64,000 nucleotides of DNA from Setophaga petechia (GCA_024362935.1 JANCRA010000003.1:46661844-46725843); one strand, 5' to 3'. Positions 11,746 to 37,270 are shown, counted from the stretch's first letter. The notes: a model not told the origin generated them from the letters alone. Made by a program: numbers and translations.

Positions 11746-12020
11746 GGATGGCGCTGCTGCCGCTGCCGCCGCCGGGCGGGAGGAGGCGGCGGCCGAGGGA
11801 GTGTCTGGGGCGCCCGGCCCGCCTCGCACTGACAGCGGGCGCGGGGCGGCGAGGGCTGGGCGGGCCTCCCCCTCCCTGCCCGGCCCTGCCCCGCTGCCCC
11901 GGGCGCGGTGGGCGCTGCCGGCGCACGAACCGCCCCATCCCGCCCGCGGGAGCCCCGGCGCCCGCACACCTGCGGCGCCACAAACACAGGTGTCCCACGG
12001 AGCCGCTGGCAGCCGCGGCA

Positions 12021-12100
12021 GCGGGAACCCCTCACACGCAGGAGCGGGAACGCCTCGCACTCGGCAGCGGGAACCCCTCACACGCAGGAGCGGGTGCTCC
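12021..12100. repeat. 23-bp tandem repeat upstream of SCUBE2
   Basis: Units start at 12021, 12044 and 12067, each beginning GCGGGAAC, and a fourth partial unit starts at 12090. Units one and three are identical; unit two differs at several sites, giving a 46-bp higher-order period. The array lies about 280 bases upstream of the start codon within the CpG island, so it may be transcribed 5' UTR or core promoter. Confidence 0.85.
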
Positions 12101-12189
12101 CCGGGCCCGGCAAGCATCGCCCGGCGCGGACGAGCCTGTCGCGGCCCGAACACACGCGACGCGCTCCAGCCTCCATTGCGCTGGTGCAA

Positions 12190-15100
12190 TACAATATTGA
12201 CATTTTTACCGTGTAATTACACCCCGCTGCAGAGCGTGAATCCCCCCGGATGAAGGCCATGGCAAAAGCAACGCATCACCCCACCCCCAAGCCAGCCCCA
12301 TCCCACCTCCATTCCCAGCCAGGGATTTCTCACAGCTGTCGCTCCTTTGGCAGGTAAAATTGGCTCATACATTATTCACTGAAATTATCATTTCCTAAAT
12401 AATGTCTGACCTTTCAGGCTGCGAGCAAAAGCAGGCAGTATTCTCTTCCACCCCTCCCTCCCATCCCCATTTCACTGCCCTTTCCCTTTTGTTTTGTTCT
12501 GTGAGAAATACCGAGCTGTTTCTAGTTGCAAGGGCGGTTTATACACATTAGTAAATCTTCAGAATGAAACTTTCCCTCAGTCTTTGTCTTTGTTTCCTTA
12601 ATGGCAGCTATAAATTACCACTCTCCTTTCTCACTGGAGCATCAGGCTTCATTGCTTTTGAAATGATCAAAGTTATTCTCTTTTTGAATCCAATGAGAAG
12701 CAACCTTTTGTGTCTCCTGGACGGTTTCAGTCTTAGGCAATCTCATCTATAAATACATAAAGCTGCTCATTAAACACTCCAAGGACTCTCCAGCTCTAAG
12801 CAATAAATGAATGAAGAGTTTCTCGACAGTTTCCATGATCTCCTGAATAAACCTTCATACTTGGGGTGGGAACTGGCACACCTGCACATGTCTCACCCAG
12901 GGATATCACTCAGGGTGTCTCCATAAACAGCTCTCCCAAATGGACAGAGAAGCCATCTCCCATCCAGGCACATGGCTTCAAACCCCCTCCCAGAAAAGCT
13001 GGTACTCATTTCAGGCACCGCCCCGTCCCCTCAATGAACTCGAGCATTAATTTAATTCACTTTCATCACAAGATTTGCAAAAGACAAAGTAAGAACACAT
13101 ATGAAGAGTGTAGGAGAAAAACCAGCAAGAGACACTGAAGAGTTGTGTAACCAAAATATCCAAAGCTTCCTGAGGCACCCTAAAAGCAAAGCATCTTTCT
13201 TACTTCTGTAAACTAAAACATAAAGTGAGACATAAATATTTGGGAATGCCTGAGTTAGATCAAAAGATGTCACTGCAGCTTGGAAAACAAACAGAACAAT
13301 ATCAAATTTATCTTAGCTAATGAAGCCATTTCTTACACATAAATCTCAAAGTGTTTTGTGAAGGATCCTGGCTATTATTTCACATATAACACACATTTGT
13401 TTATGATGAGGAATTGCCATTAAAATATCTCTTTAAAGACACAAACCAGACAAGCTCAGACCTCAACTCAGATGCCTTTCTGCAGCCTTTTTAACTATTT
13501 CTATTCAACCACAGAGTCACAGTGACAGATGACTGCTCTGGGCATGAAGACCTTTAATGGGGGAGAGAAGCTACAAAAATTCTTAAGATTCAACTTCAGC
13601 ACTAAGCATGAGGAAAGGAAAACAACCATATCAGGGCAGTTGGACAGGAAGACAACCCAAATAGGACTGTTGGGGGATTTTTTTCAGCAATTTTAAATAA
13701 AATCAATTAACAATGTTTCAGGGAGTAAAATAGATCCTGGAAAATAGCTACTTCCATAGAGGCAAGACCCCTAATTCCCCTCTGCTCTCCATTTTCACCA
13801 TCACATGCAGTTGCCCCACATTGAGAGATGGAGACTACGCTGCCACAGAGCAGCTGGATGCAAAATCTGCTTCAAAAACTGCACACCTGATGTCCTGAGC
13901 TGAATACTCCTGTCTGCAAATTTGGGTTAAAAAGTGCTTTATGCTCCATCATCCTTGTTAAATTTCATTATTTAATAATGACCAAACAATATCTGAAGAC
14001 ATGCAGCTTGCCATTTCATCTGCACTTCAATGAGAAGTAGGAACTCTGCTGGCCTGCATCATATTGACCCAAAACTGAGCATGATGAGTGCTTGTGACAG
14101 CAGCTGAAAACAACTGGGAGGGCTGGGAGATGCCAGAATGGTAAAAGGAAACTAGGATGCTGACAAGTGAGGAAATATTCTCAAATATTTAATTGTTCCA
14201 AAGCACACAGAGCTGTAGTTTCAAGCCTTGCTCATCTCCAGGTGTGCACCGAGTTTTCAGTAATTGTTTTTCTTTGAAATGCATCACTCAAATTTTTGCA
14301 CTTCCCGTCTTAAGTGTCCCATGGTTGCTGAATTCTGTGTAAAAATAACATCTGTAGTAACCAGCAGGACCTGCACAGGATTCATCTGAGACAGAGGAAA
14401 TTTGTGCATTCTCTGGTCACAAGGGGCATTAGAAACCCTCCCATGTAATTTATATGCCTTGTTTAAGTCTTTTTATGTCATTTGTAGAAAAACATTCCCC
14501 AAACAAACATCAGATCCAGTGACATTTTAAATGTTGCAGGATCTGCATGTTAACATGCCACTGTCACTGAAATGAACAGCTCCTGTTTATTGCAGAACTG
14601 AACACAGCATGGCCTATTAATACACACACATTTCTAAGTTAAAAGGGGAAAAAAGGAGACACTTTGTCATGTGAAATAACTTTTAGACATTTGTATTTCC
14701 TTGTGAGAACTTTCCAAATCATTGCTACAACAAATGGTACCATTTTAGACCAGAGCAGTCAGTGAACAGCCCCTGCCTGTGCACCCTGCAGCTGCACAAC
14801 ACACTCTGCCCACCAAGGCCCTGCTCTTGGTGCTCCTTTTCCTTGGAGGAAATGTGAAAAACCTGAGGCCAGCACCTGAGGTGAGGTGAATGAAGCTGCA
14901 CTTACCTCAGCTCCATGCAGCCTGCCCCACGTCCATCCCTGCAGGGGGTCAGGAGCTGCAGGTCCATCCCAGCCTGGGGAGCAGAGCTTTGGTGTCTCTC
15001 ACGGGCTCAGCACACCCACAGCACGTACCAAGTCCACAAATGTACCCCAAAACCTGCCCAAGGATGAGGCCAGGGCAGGGCTCAGGCCAAGCTCACCCTC

Positions 15101-15690
15101 TGCATCCCCCAGGATCACCTCCAGCTCAGGCAGATCGAAGCAGTTCCCCCAAGAGCAATATTGATGTTTGATATTGGTTATTTCCCTTCACTTACAAAGG
15201 CCTCCACCACAGACCAGGTGCAAAACTTCCCATGCAAAACCACCCCAGGGCTGTGAGAGATGAAACACCAGAGATACCTCCAGATCAATGATCCAGCTCC
15301 TTCCCTTCTGTCTTGCCTGGTGGAATAGAGCATTCAGTGATGACCTCATGTGGTTTGAAACAGAGGGAATGGCAGCACACCTGAGGGTGGTGTGGGCTCA
15401 CACACCCTGCCAGGGTCTGTGTGGTCCCTTTGCCTTCCCTTGTCCCCATTCCCTGACTCCTGAGCAGCATCTCCTCCACTGCTGGCAGTCTGACTGACAG
15501 GGATGGCCTTTGGAGCTGGGAGGGAGCAGCTGCAGCTGAACAGATCACACACAAAACTGTACAACAAAGATCTGAAACGAGCCACTAAAACGTCCCACAG
15601 ACCTGCAGCCAGGCAATGAGCCAGATGATCAGCCAAATTATACCAGGCTTTTTGAAAATAGCACATTAATGCTATTTTTTTCATGTTAGA
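12190..15690. other. Intergenic DNA between SCUBE2 and DENND5A
   Basis: No exon, RNA gene or transposon was recognised. The section at about 12350-12770, just upstream of the SCUBE2 CpG island, is AT-rich with several TAAT/ATTA words and could be a promoter-proximal regulatory element. No other structure was seen. Confidence 0.6.
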
Positions 15691-18639
15691 AGACAAATTT
15701 TATTGCAATTCAGCAAATGAGCTACACCTGTAAAATCTCTTTGTATATCCAATTCACATTTAATGTCCAATGGATTGAAATGTCACAGGAAAAAATAAAA
15801 AAAGGAAAACAGTACCTGGTTTTGTCATTATAATGTAAACTTCAACACGGCCCTTAAAAATAACAAGCCAGTGATTTCCCCATGTAGTAAAATATATAGT
15901 TTGTAAGGTATTGATGCTTTATCTTGGTTTAACAGCCAATCTCTAGGTATAAAATAAAGAGCTACAAAGATGTGAAGTACGTGTACAATTTCTTCAAGTA
16001 TTTTCAAGTATCCTATAGCCTCTTCACTACGGACAAAATTCATTTGACAATATACAGAAAATGTTAAATCTGAATAGTTTCACTGCAGAAATCTTAACAT
16101 ATTCATGAATTTAAAACACATAAAAAGTATGGGTCATCCAGCTTGTAAGTCCCATTTGAACAGTTTGAAAAATACTCTTTGTAATGGAAAAAGTTGTGGA
16201 ATAGTCTCCTGTTCATGAGTATGTTTTCAGCTACAGAATATCAAGTGGTTAAAGTTTATGGCAGGTAAAGCCTTTTTTTTTTTTTCTTTTGTATAAGCTT
16301 ATCATCATAGTATTTAATTACATTTAAACCAAACTTTATTAATTTGCATTTTCTTTTTGTATAAAGTATCATTGTAGCATTAACCAAAGAAGGCTAAATA
16401 ATTGATAGGTGATAGCCTAATTTTTCCTCTCAAATCAGGTATGAACCTGTAAACATGTTTGGCTAGTTTAGCACTATGTACTTACTGCATGATGAACTGC
16501 TTACTTTTTTATCACTGCATTTCTCTCTTTAGAATGAATGTGTGCTGTTAAAAAGATTATCTTTCCTCATTAACTGTTACCAAAAAAACCCCACTGAACA
16601 ACAGAACAGCACAGCCACACTAACTGTACCTACCAAACCTGCCCCCTTATTTTGGAAAAGTAACAGAAAAAAGTTAAAACTGCATTACTCTGAACAAAGG
16701 GAGAAGGATTTTACAAAGCTCTGGAAATAAAGGTGCTGACTCAACTGTTTGTTCCCATAAAGTTCAGCAGAATGGCATGGCAGGAGCAAATGCTGGATCC
16801 TGACCTTCTGCTGTGGGGCTGCTGCTAGAACAGCCATGAGGGAAGGGGTGGCTTTGAGGTGAACACTGCAGAGTGGGGCAATGGCAGCTGCTCCCACAGC
16901 CTGGGCTGCTCTTATACATGGAATCTCTTCCCAAAATCCTGGCACAGGATTTAATATTTTGTATTTAATATCTTGCTCTTCCTTGGTTACCTTTGGAGCT
17001 AACAAAACCAGCTTTAGTTCTGCTGCATCTCAGAACCTTCCACTGCTCCACTGATCAGTGGAGCAAATCCCTGCAGCCTTGCAAGTGCACAGCACAAAGT
17101 GCTTTGAACCCCAACAGGATCAAGCACAGGCCCCCTGTGAGAGGAGGAGGAAGGTCTATCTCAAACTAGTTTTTAATGTGGGAATAAAGTAACCTAAGAG
17201 CTGGAAGAGGATCTCTGTCTCTTCCTTCTGCACTGGACAGCCAGAACTCAGGGTGCTCCCACTGATGGGCAGCACCATCCTCATGGGCCAGCCTAGGAGC
17301 CCACCCTGGCAATCACCAAATCCCAGCCTCTGCCCATCCCAGCCACCTCAAACTGTCCTAATGAGGGCAAAACAATCCACACCAGAACAGCCATCAGGCC
17401 AACTGTTCATGTCTCACTAGGTAAACTTGTGTGAGGAAGGAAAAAAAAAAATTTTAAAAGGGTCTTAGTTCAGGGTAATTACCTCATGCAGATAAAATTA
17501 ATCCACCCTTAATACTATGAGATATATGGTTTTAACAGGATCAATTCAACTGTTAGGGTCAAACTATGGAATCTTCCTTTTTACTTAATATTCCCTGTCA
17601 AATACACAGGCCTAATAAAGTCATTGTCAAGACAACTGAAACAAAAACAACAAAAGAAAACAAATGAACAAAAAAACCCCAAAATAAAACAAAAAAATTG
17701 CTATTATTAATGCATAAACAATTTAGGCAGGTGTAAAAAGACTATCCTAACATATTTAGTTGAATATATGAAATTCTTAGAATGCAGTAAAACTGGGGTT
17801 TTTTTTCATTTTTGCCCTTCCAAAGCAGGAAGAAAAGCAAAAAAAAACCACACCAACAAAACCAACCCTGCACACACAAAATACTCCTGTGAAATGCTTC
17901 TGTAAGCTGGGAAAGAATTTGCACCCACCCTAGGTGAGGAGTGGCTCAGACATTGCCCTCACATCTTCCTAATGCTACTGTGAAATCAAAGAAGAATCTT
18001 GCTCTGATAAGTAGTGACAAAGGAACTTCTCAGTTTAATAATGAAATAAATAGGACAAAATTAAAAATAGTCAAAAATTTAATACATGTGCTATACTCAT
18101 AAATTATGGAAATAAAACTATCACAAGATGTGACTAAGCTGTAGGTAAAGTAAAAGTGCTACAACATTGTATGAACCAAAAAACTTGGACTCTGCTTCTC
18201 CAAAGAGAGACAATACTGAGATAAGTTTATACAGTGGAGACCTCTTAAATACACAGCCCTGAACTTCTGTAGAGTAATTTGTGATGCTGATAAATCAGCC
18301 TGTTCTTAAGTCACATATTCATTTCAAAGAGATTTTTATCAGAGGATTCAAATGAACAGAGATGCCTTTAGGCATTTGCCAAGTTCCAGATCTCCAATAA
18401 ATTAAGCTTTCAAAATGTTTGTGTTTCATAGCAGAAATGGCCTAAACTTTCTTTGCTAAAAACAAAAGCATCCCAAATGAAGCAGACTGTGACAATGGGA
18501 TCCAAGACATATGCACTCAAAAGCAAAAGAAAAAACCTTACTATCACTGTCCTTTCAGAAACATTAAGAAATCCTTATACTTGTTAGTAAGGTATACTGT
18601 TATTACTTCAGATGGGGCATAAAGATTTTAATTTAGTCA
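15691..18639 (-). other. AT-rich region, distal 3' UTR or intergenic
   Basis: AT-rich DNA with no coding signal. It has two candidate minus-strand AATAAA sites (16335-16340, 15698-15703), so it may be an extended DENND5A 3' UTR. No transposon was recognised. Confidence 0.4.
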
Positions 18640-19624
18640 TCTGGCATCTGGGGAACTCATGTTCCTCTTTATTAGCAGTTAAGAGAATTACCAGCAGCAA
18701 CCATTACCAAGCTTCAAAAGGCTGGTTTAAGTGGAAATGTTTTTGTGTTATGAACAATTATTCCAGGTTTTTCATTTAAGTGGGCTACACTGTAAATTCT
18801 GAATTGCAACATAATATAGCCAGTTGTATCATAGAAGATTTTTTTTTTTAAAGACAAACTTACAAAACACAATGATAGGTTAAATAAATAAAAAACATCA
18901 GTTAAAAAACAGACTTAATTTCTTCTTCTGTGCAATTACGTACCAATATGAAAAATATTACTTTGATCTCTGGACATTTCACGGTTCAGTCTCCTGGATT
19001 TCACTAAAAATAATACTGACAACAAAAATAAAGGAAAAAAATAACTGTTGACAAATCAGTGCTTTGGAGCTATTAAAAGCACAGATCAGATCTGTAGTTC
19101 CCTTGCAGCAGAACATGACCCAACACCTTAAAAATCAAACATTGGTAATAATGTTAATATATAAAATATTAGTTTAAAAACTATAGAATGACCTTCTCAG
19201 CAGAAATGGAGTGTATACACTGGGGTCTATGACATACAGCATATCTGAAGGCAAGTTCACAGAATGCTGAAAGGCTCACTGCACATTTTCTATGGCAAGG
19301 AAATACTGCAGCTTTAAAATAAGCTGCACAATACTCATCTCTATCTCTTTCACATGAAAGTGTGTAAAAAGCAAATCAGCAAATAAACTCTAAAATAGAT
19401 TTATACCAAAATCCTCTTTTTTACATTGAGTTTACAGCTTCTATCCATTTGCCTGTACTATTTCTGGAGTTTCCTTCAAGAAAAGTCAAAGTTGCATTTC
19501 TGGGCCATGAACAAGTTCACGATACAATGTACTGGCAAGACAGAACTTTTGCATACTAACGAGATTCACTCCTTGTTGCTTTTTGTTGTGTGTGTAAAGA
19601 CAGTTTTTCCTGTGGGACAGGAGG
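18640..19624 (-). other. DENND5A: Probable DENND5A 3' UTR (nearest poly(A) signal)
   Basis: Directly downstream of the stop codon on the minus strand the DNA is AT-rich and non-coding. An AATAAA signal on the minus strand (TTTATT on plus, 18668-18673) would give a UTR of nearly 1 kb. More distal signals at 16335-16340 and 15698-15703 could serve longer forms. Which one is used cannot be decided from sequence alone. Confidence 0.45.
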
Positions 19625-19906
<282 letters not shown>

Positions 19907-19995
19907 CTATCGTGCTCTCCCCTTCTCTTTATGAGACAGGGAGTGGGGAGAAACTGCCCCATGTGCAACATCTTTTTCATTTCATTAAAGTATCA

Positions 19996-22528
<2,533 letters not shown>

Positions 22529-22971
22529 TCATTCTGTTAAGGAAACAGTGCTGGGCTGTGGGAAATGGAAACCCAACTCTACTTTCATTTATTGCTGAGG
22601 AAGTAGGATTGGAGATGGTTTGGTTTTATATTGAAGTTAACACTGTGGTGTTTCAAAACACCAACAGTGGAAAGGGTTTTTACACATTATGTGAATGGTC
22701 AGACCAGGACCCAAAGCTAAGAAAAGGAACAGTGCTTTGTTCAGGACTGACAAATCTGGGCATCCTGGAAATGCCTCCTGTGGGAGTTTCCCTGCAAACC
22801 CAGGTATAGTTGGGAAAAAGGTAACCAATTGATTTATCAGGAATAAGACAACCACAGAACACAGACCTCAAGAGCAAACAAAGAGAAGTCTGTGAATAGA
22901 AACCACTAGCAAGATTCTTCATCCAGGACAGACAGAGAAAAGGCAGCAAATTTTTACTTTCCTCCATGGCA

Positions 22972-23052
22972 TTCATTCCACAGGTGAAGGACAATACAAA
23001 AAACACCCCTGGACTAGGAGCACAGACACATGTGCCACCCTTTCAGATTTCA
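22972..23052. repeat. 81-bp duplicated intronic sequence, copy A
   Basis: The partner of 25138-25218 in the same orientation, 2,166 bases away. It lies in intron 19, ending 170 bases from the exon 19 donor. It begins TTCATTCCACAGGTGAAGGA. Confidence 0.85.
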
Positions 23053-23222
23053 AAAGTTAAGTGACAGAACAGGATGCCCAGGATTGTAATTTGGAAGTTA
23101 GCTGGAGTTCAAGCAGGACACTGGGCTGAGTTTCACAGGTCCTCTCCCAACTCCAGTTGTGTTTGCAAGCCCTCAGGTGATGATGCAGAACAGGATAAGA
23201 CAGGACAAGCCCCAGCACTCAC

Positions 23223-23404
23223 TTGGCTTATTGTTTGGTGAGATAGTGACAAATCTCCTGATCATGCTTGGAGACTGCTGCAGGGGAGGGGTCCGGCACT
23301 GGCGCTCATCAGCCTCCGTGTGGGAAGTCAGCAGCTCTCCCACCAGGATTCTCTCCAAGCTGCCATCATCCATTCCCTTCCCAAGCCACCTTCCACAGGG
23401 AAAC
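23223..23404 (-). CDS. DENND5A: DENND5A exon 19: end of PLAT and linker
   Basis: A 182-bp exon, residues about 1042-1103. It encodes (K)[39 protein letters not shown] and [20 protein letters not shown]. It closes the PLAT domain and forms a Pro/Ser linker to RUN2. The acceptor is TTGTTAG and the donor GTGAGT. Confidence 0.96.
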
Positions 23405-24562
23405 CTAACAACACCAAGGAGATAAATGGATCAATCCAGATTCAATTCCATGTCAAAGACTTTCAGCTGGAGTTGCCTAAAGCCCAAATCCTGCTCACAT
23501 AGTTATTGGAAAGACTTCATTCACCCAGCACCAAGAAGTAAAGTCTTGGCTCTGGCTTTTGCCAGCACAGGCAGCAAAAGTCAAACAGCTTTTCAGTTCC
23601 AAGTTTGTGCTGAGTGTTGCAGTAAATGATCCATCCACAAAGCAGATTTCGCCTGAGTCTCACATGTAACATGATTTGAGGAAAAATGGGTAAAAGGGGA
23701 AATCCTACTACATCCCATAAAAAAAGGGTGAAGAAATACACTGAATATACTACATATCAAGCCAGCTGTAAAAAACCCCACAGCCCAAACATATGCTTAA
23801 ATGCCAGAACACCAGTACTTCTACTGAACTGGGGTATTAAATCAGACACACATGCTCATTTGCTCATTATCACTTTTTCTGAACCAATGTTGATGGCAGT
23901 TTAATCAGCTTAATTGGAAAACTGAACAGCATCCAAAACTAGAATCTTTCCTCTTCATTTAATTACAAATGAACTGGCATGGAGAGCTGAGTGGACTTAC
24001 CCACCAATTTGACATCAACATGAGCCTGACAGTTTCCCTAAATAAAGGACAGGGCATCAAACTATGCTGTATCTAACACAAATAAATTGAATTCTCATTG
24101 TAAGTTTCATTCCCTTACTTTTCCCCATGCAAACACAGGTTTCTAACACTCATAAGGCCTTGTGTTCCAGCTTGTGTCCAAAGGTGTCTCTGTAACACCT
24201 GGAGTACCCAGTCCTAATATAAAATATCACCTCTATTTGGTAAGCAGCAAGCTCTGACTTGCTGTTTCTTCCTTGGACTCAAGGCAGATTATTTCTAAGC
24301 TGCACAACAGTCAACTCATCCTCTCCACCAAAAGTCTGATACGAGACAAGAGCATCTGCAAACTGCAAACCCTGTTTGAATTCAGAAGAACCAGGATTTG
24401 TTTAATGCCAGAAGCCAAACAATCTTTCTGTGCCTTCAGGTCGAGGCAACTGTAGACACAGAGTCCCAGGAGATCAGACCTTTCTAATCAAACAAGCCCT
24501 GCTGTGCCAGCTCCCTGCAGGAATTCTACTTACCCCACATGAAATGTCAGGATGATACTTAC
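23405..24562 (-). other. DENND5A: DENND5A intron 18
   Basis: A 1.2-kb intron. Nothing recognised. Confidence 0.75.
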
Positions 24563-24681
24563 TTGTAAGTATGCCCTGTTATTTCATTTCTGACCATAAC
24601 ATATTCCACAAGCCACTTGGCATACAGCCCTGAATTATCATGTCCTATTTGCACTGTGGTCAGTTTTCCCAGGTTCTGGCA
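24563..24681 (-). CDS. DENND5A: DENND5A exon 18: PLAT domain
   Basis: A 119-bp exon, residues about 1003-1042. It encodes [39 protein letters not shown], with the IGHDNSG turn and the WLVEYV strand typical of PLAT domains. Donor GTAAGT. Confidence 0.97.
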
Positions 24682-25137
24682 CTGCAAATTAAACAAAGAG
24701 TTTGTCAGAGGAAACTGAAAAAGAAAGCAGCATGTTGGGGGAATAAACTATTAGGGAACGTGCTCAGACAGAAACTCAGCAATGTGGTTCCTGTTTCTGA
24801 CTGCATGGTTGGTTCTGGGCTTTTTAGGGGTAGGCTGCTTTACTTGGTTTTGTTTGCTTGTTTTGTTAAACAGTGTTTTGATCTGCACAGAGCACGTCAG
24901 CTGTACAATTTCACCCAATGAACACAACACACATGCAGAAATCAGAGCAGAATCACTTCTTTGTCTTCCAACAGAGGAGGATATGACACCTCCCACAGTT
25001 GTAACATAAAGACAGTCTTGTCTATCCCTTGCACTAAGGAATTGTCAGTCATTTTGTTCTGCATGTTATTAAATACAGGTTCAATGTGCTATGCAAAGGC
25101 ACAAACTATCTGTGACTAACCACAAAGATATTCCACG

Positions 25138-25218
25138 TTCATTCCACAGGTGAAGGACAATACAAAAACTACCACTGGACCAGGAGCACAGACACATCTG
25201 CCACTCTTTCAGATTTCA
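25138..25218. repeat. 81-bp duplicated intronic sequence, copy B
   Basis: This aligns without gaps to 22972-23052 with six mismatches (75 of 81 identical). It lies in intron 17, ending 78 bases from the exon 17 donor. The family, if any, is not recognised. Confidence 0.85.
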
Positions 25219-25296
25219 AGGTGGTACAGCAAGGGGAGAATTTAAAACTGAACAAACAGAACACTCAAATCAGGTTTTGCATCAAGTAACACAAAC

Positions 25297-25442
25297 CTCA
25301 AAAGTCATTTCCAGTATGTTCCTGGGAATCTGCAGGACTCCTGTTTCACCCAGCTCTCCCGAAATACAGATCCAAGGATTGGCTGTAAACATTGAGCCAC
25401 CAAGTTTCTTACTGGGAACAATCAAGATATGGTATGGTATCA
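25297..25442 (-). CDS. DENND5A: DENND5A exon 17: PLAT domain
   Basis: A 146-bp exon, residues about 954-1002. It encodes [40 protein letters not shown] and NILEMTFE, the first strands of the PLAT (lipoxygenase-like beta-sandwich) domain. The acceptor is TGTGTTTGCAG and the donor GTTTGT. Confidence 0.96.
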
Positions 25443-30766
<5,324 letters not shown>

Positions 30767-30851
30767 CTCATATCCTGGATGAGAGAGATTCTGAGAGGTG
30801 ACATGGCTGGACTCGTATCAGATTTTCGTCTTTCTGAATCAAGAACTAATC
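30767..30851 (-). CDS. DENND5A: DENND5A exon 14: RUN1 loop
   Basis: An 85-bp exon, residues about 842-870. It encodes (G)[19 protein letters not shown] and RISLIQDM. The acceptor is TGAATCTAG and the donor GTGAGT. The Ser/Pro-rich loop between RUN1 helices looks phosphorylatable (RRKSDTS), but this is only a motif reading. Confidence 0.94.
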
Positions 30852-32217
30852 CTAGATTCAAAGGAAAACAATTTCTTGTTAGCAGAAATCCATCTAAAGA
30901 TTCTACAATCAATATAAAAAAGAATGTGAATTAACACCAGTTTGCACTCTTGTACTATTGGTGACTCTGTGAAGGTACTGTGGTGTATTTCCACTCCAAA
31001 TTACAAGAAAATCTAATATGCTACACAGATGGTTCAACAGATCAGCACACACTCAGCACCAACCCATTATACAGCTTAGATTCAGCTGAAATTGCTATGA
31101 CATCAAATGACTTAAGACATACAGTAATCAGGTATTATTTTCTAAAGACTGCCCTGTTTTCTGGCTGTGCAATAACCCTGAGTGGCACTACTGACACCAG
31201 AGAACAGTGTTAAATATGTTGTACTCAGTACAACACACATCCTGTGCTACTGAGCTATTACTTTGCACACTCCTGTAGCACCACCACCTTTTAAATATCA
31301 CATCTTGGGGTTTTCAAGCAATATCATTACTCTTATCTTTCAAATTAAACTCCGGAATGAAATTCTATGTTAAATACAGTCCCTGCCCTCAATAACAAGT
31401 TAGAAAGCATGGAACAGATTGTGCTTTATTCTGATACACAAAACCACTATGAACTAAGGGACATTCAGGAGATCTTAAAATTTCCAAATTTATGGTTTTG
31501 ATTGCTTACAGGATCTTGTGCATGTTATACTACTCAAATCTTTGCTTATAGCAGCTTTAAATAAAAAATAAAAAGCACCCACGGTCTCCCCCAAACCTAC
31601 TATTCTCTCCAAATTTATATCCTATGCCCACACCTGACACAAGAAGAAATGGTCAAAAATTACATTAATAATCCTAAAACATATTATCAGTGGATCTTAT
31701 GCACAAAATTGCTTCTACCACAACACTTGATGCAATAAAAATTAAAATATGTTTCTTCAGTTGAAGTTTCTAACAGTAAGCCTCCTGTTCAGTTGTTTTT
31801 CAAGCCATAATGTAAAACTTCAGGGTGTACAGCACAATTTTCTGTGCTTGCACTGTTTTCCACCCTAACCCATAAGATCATTTGCTCTGCAGTCATGTGT
31901 GTGTCTCATGGGGGATGATGTACCAGAGCAATCCATTTCAAAGCCTACCTGTGAAGCATCAGCTGTTTCTGGATTTCTAACTGCCATGGTAGTCAGATCC
32001 AGACCCAAACAAGTGGGCACAATACAAACCAGTTTATTTTCCATAAAACATACTGAGACAACATACCAGCTTATATTAAACCTGTAGTAGCCATAATACT
32101 TGATTCAGTTATATTGAGTGAAGGGTATTTCCAGGGGAAAAAAACTGCTTGGTGTAAATGCAGGCAGCTCTTACTCACAGCTTTTAATCATCTTCTTCCA
32201 GCAGATGCAAATCTTAC
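30852..32217 (-). other. DENND5A: DENND5A intron 13
   Basis: A 1.4-kb AT-rich intron. Nothing recognised. Confidence 0.75.
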
Positions 32218-32302
32218 CTGAGGTACTGAAGCTGCCTGATGTGGTTCTTCTTTGTCTGTTTTCTAAGTAATGTAACAGATGAGACCACAAAGCAGATTTT
32301 CC
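32218..32302 (-). CDS. DENND5A: DENND5A exon 13: RUN1
   Basis: An 85-bp exon, residues about 814-842. It encodes [20 protein letters not shown] and TSGSFSTS. The acceptor is TTCATTTTAG and the donor GTAAGA. It carries the RUN1 helix with ALWSHLLHY and the start of a Ser-rich loop. Confidence 0.95.
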
Positions 32303-37138
<4,836 letters not shown>

Positions 37139-37270
37139 CTTATTTCTGCATTCCTTCAACAAGCCTTCTACAAACTTCCAGTTTGTTTGTGCAATTACTG
37201 ATGGAGACAGGTTGGAGAGTTTGGGCTGCCGGATGGTGCTGCCCAGGTTCCTGGCTTCCTGGATGTACTT
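37139..37270 (-). CDS. DENND5A: DENND5A exon 11
   Basis: A 132-bp, phase 0-0 exon, residues about 719-762. It encodes [40 protein letters not shown] and CRNK, just before RUN1. The acceptor is CCCAATGCAG and the donor GTAATA. Confidence 0.96.

Larger units (their letters stand above)
10850..12170 (-). promoter_or_regulatory. SCUBE2: CpG island and probable SCUBE2 promoter
   Basis: Dense CpG and many GGGCGG/CCGCCC Sp1-like boxes surround exon 1, in sharp contrast to the AT-rich flanks. The transcription start is expected right of 11745 on the minus strand. I see no convincing TATA box, which is normal for a CpG-island promoter. The boundaries are estimates by eye. Long open frames on both strands here are a by-product of high GC content. 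Confidence 0.75.

Noticed and set aside
11032..11832. 266-codon open frame on the plus strand
   Set aside because: Low-complexity translation of the donor-site minisatellite; no homology recognised.
11102..12253. 383-codon open frame on the plus strand in the CpG island
   Set aside because: It is Gly/Pro/Arg/Ala-rich with no recognisable domain, lies over SCUBE2 exon 1 and two tandem repeats, and several other frames here are also open. This is the usual result of very high GC content.
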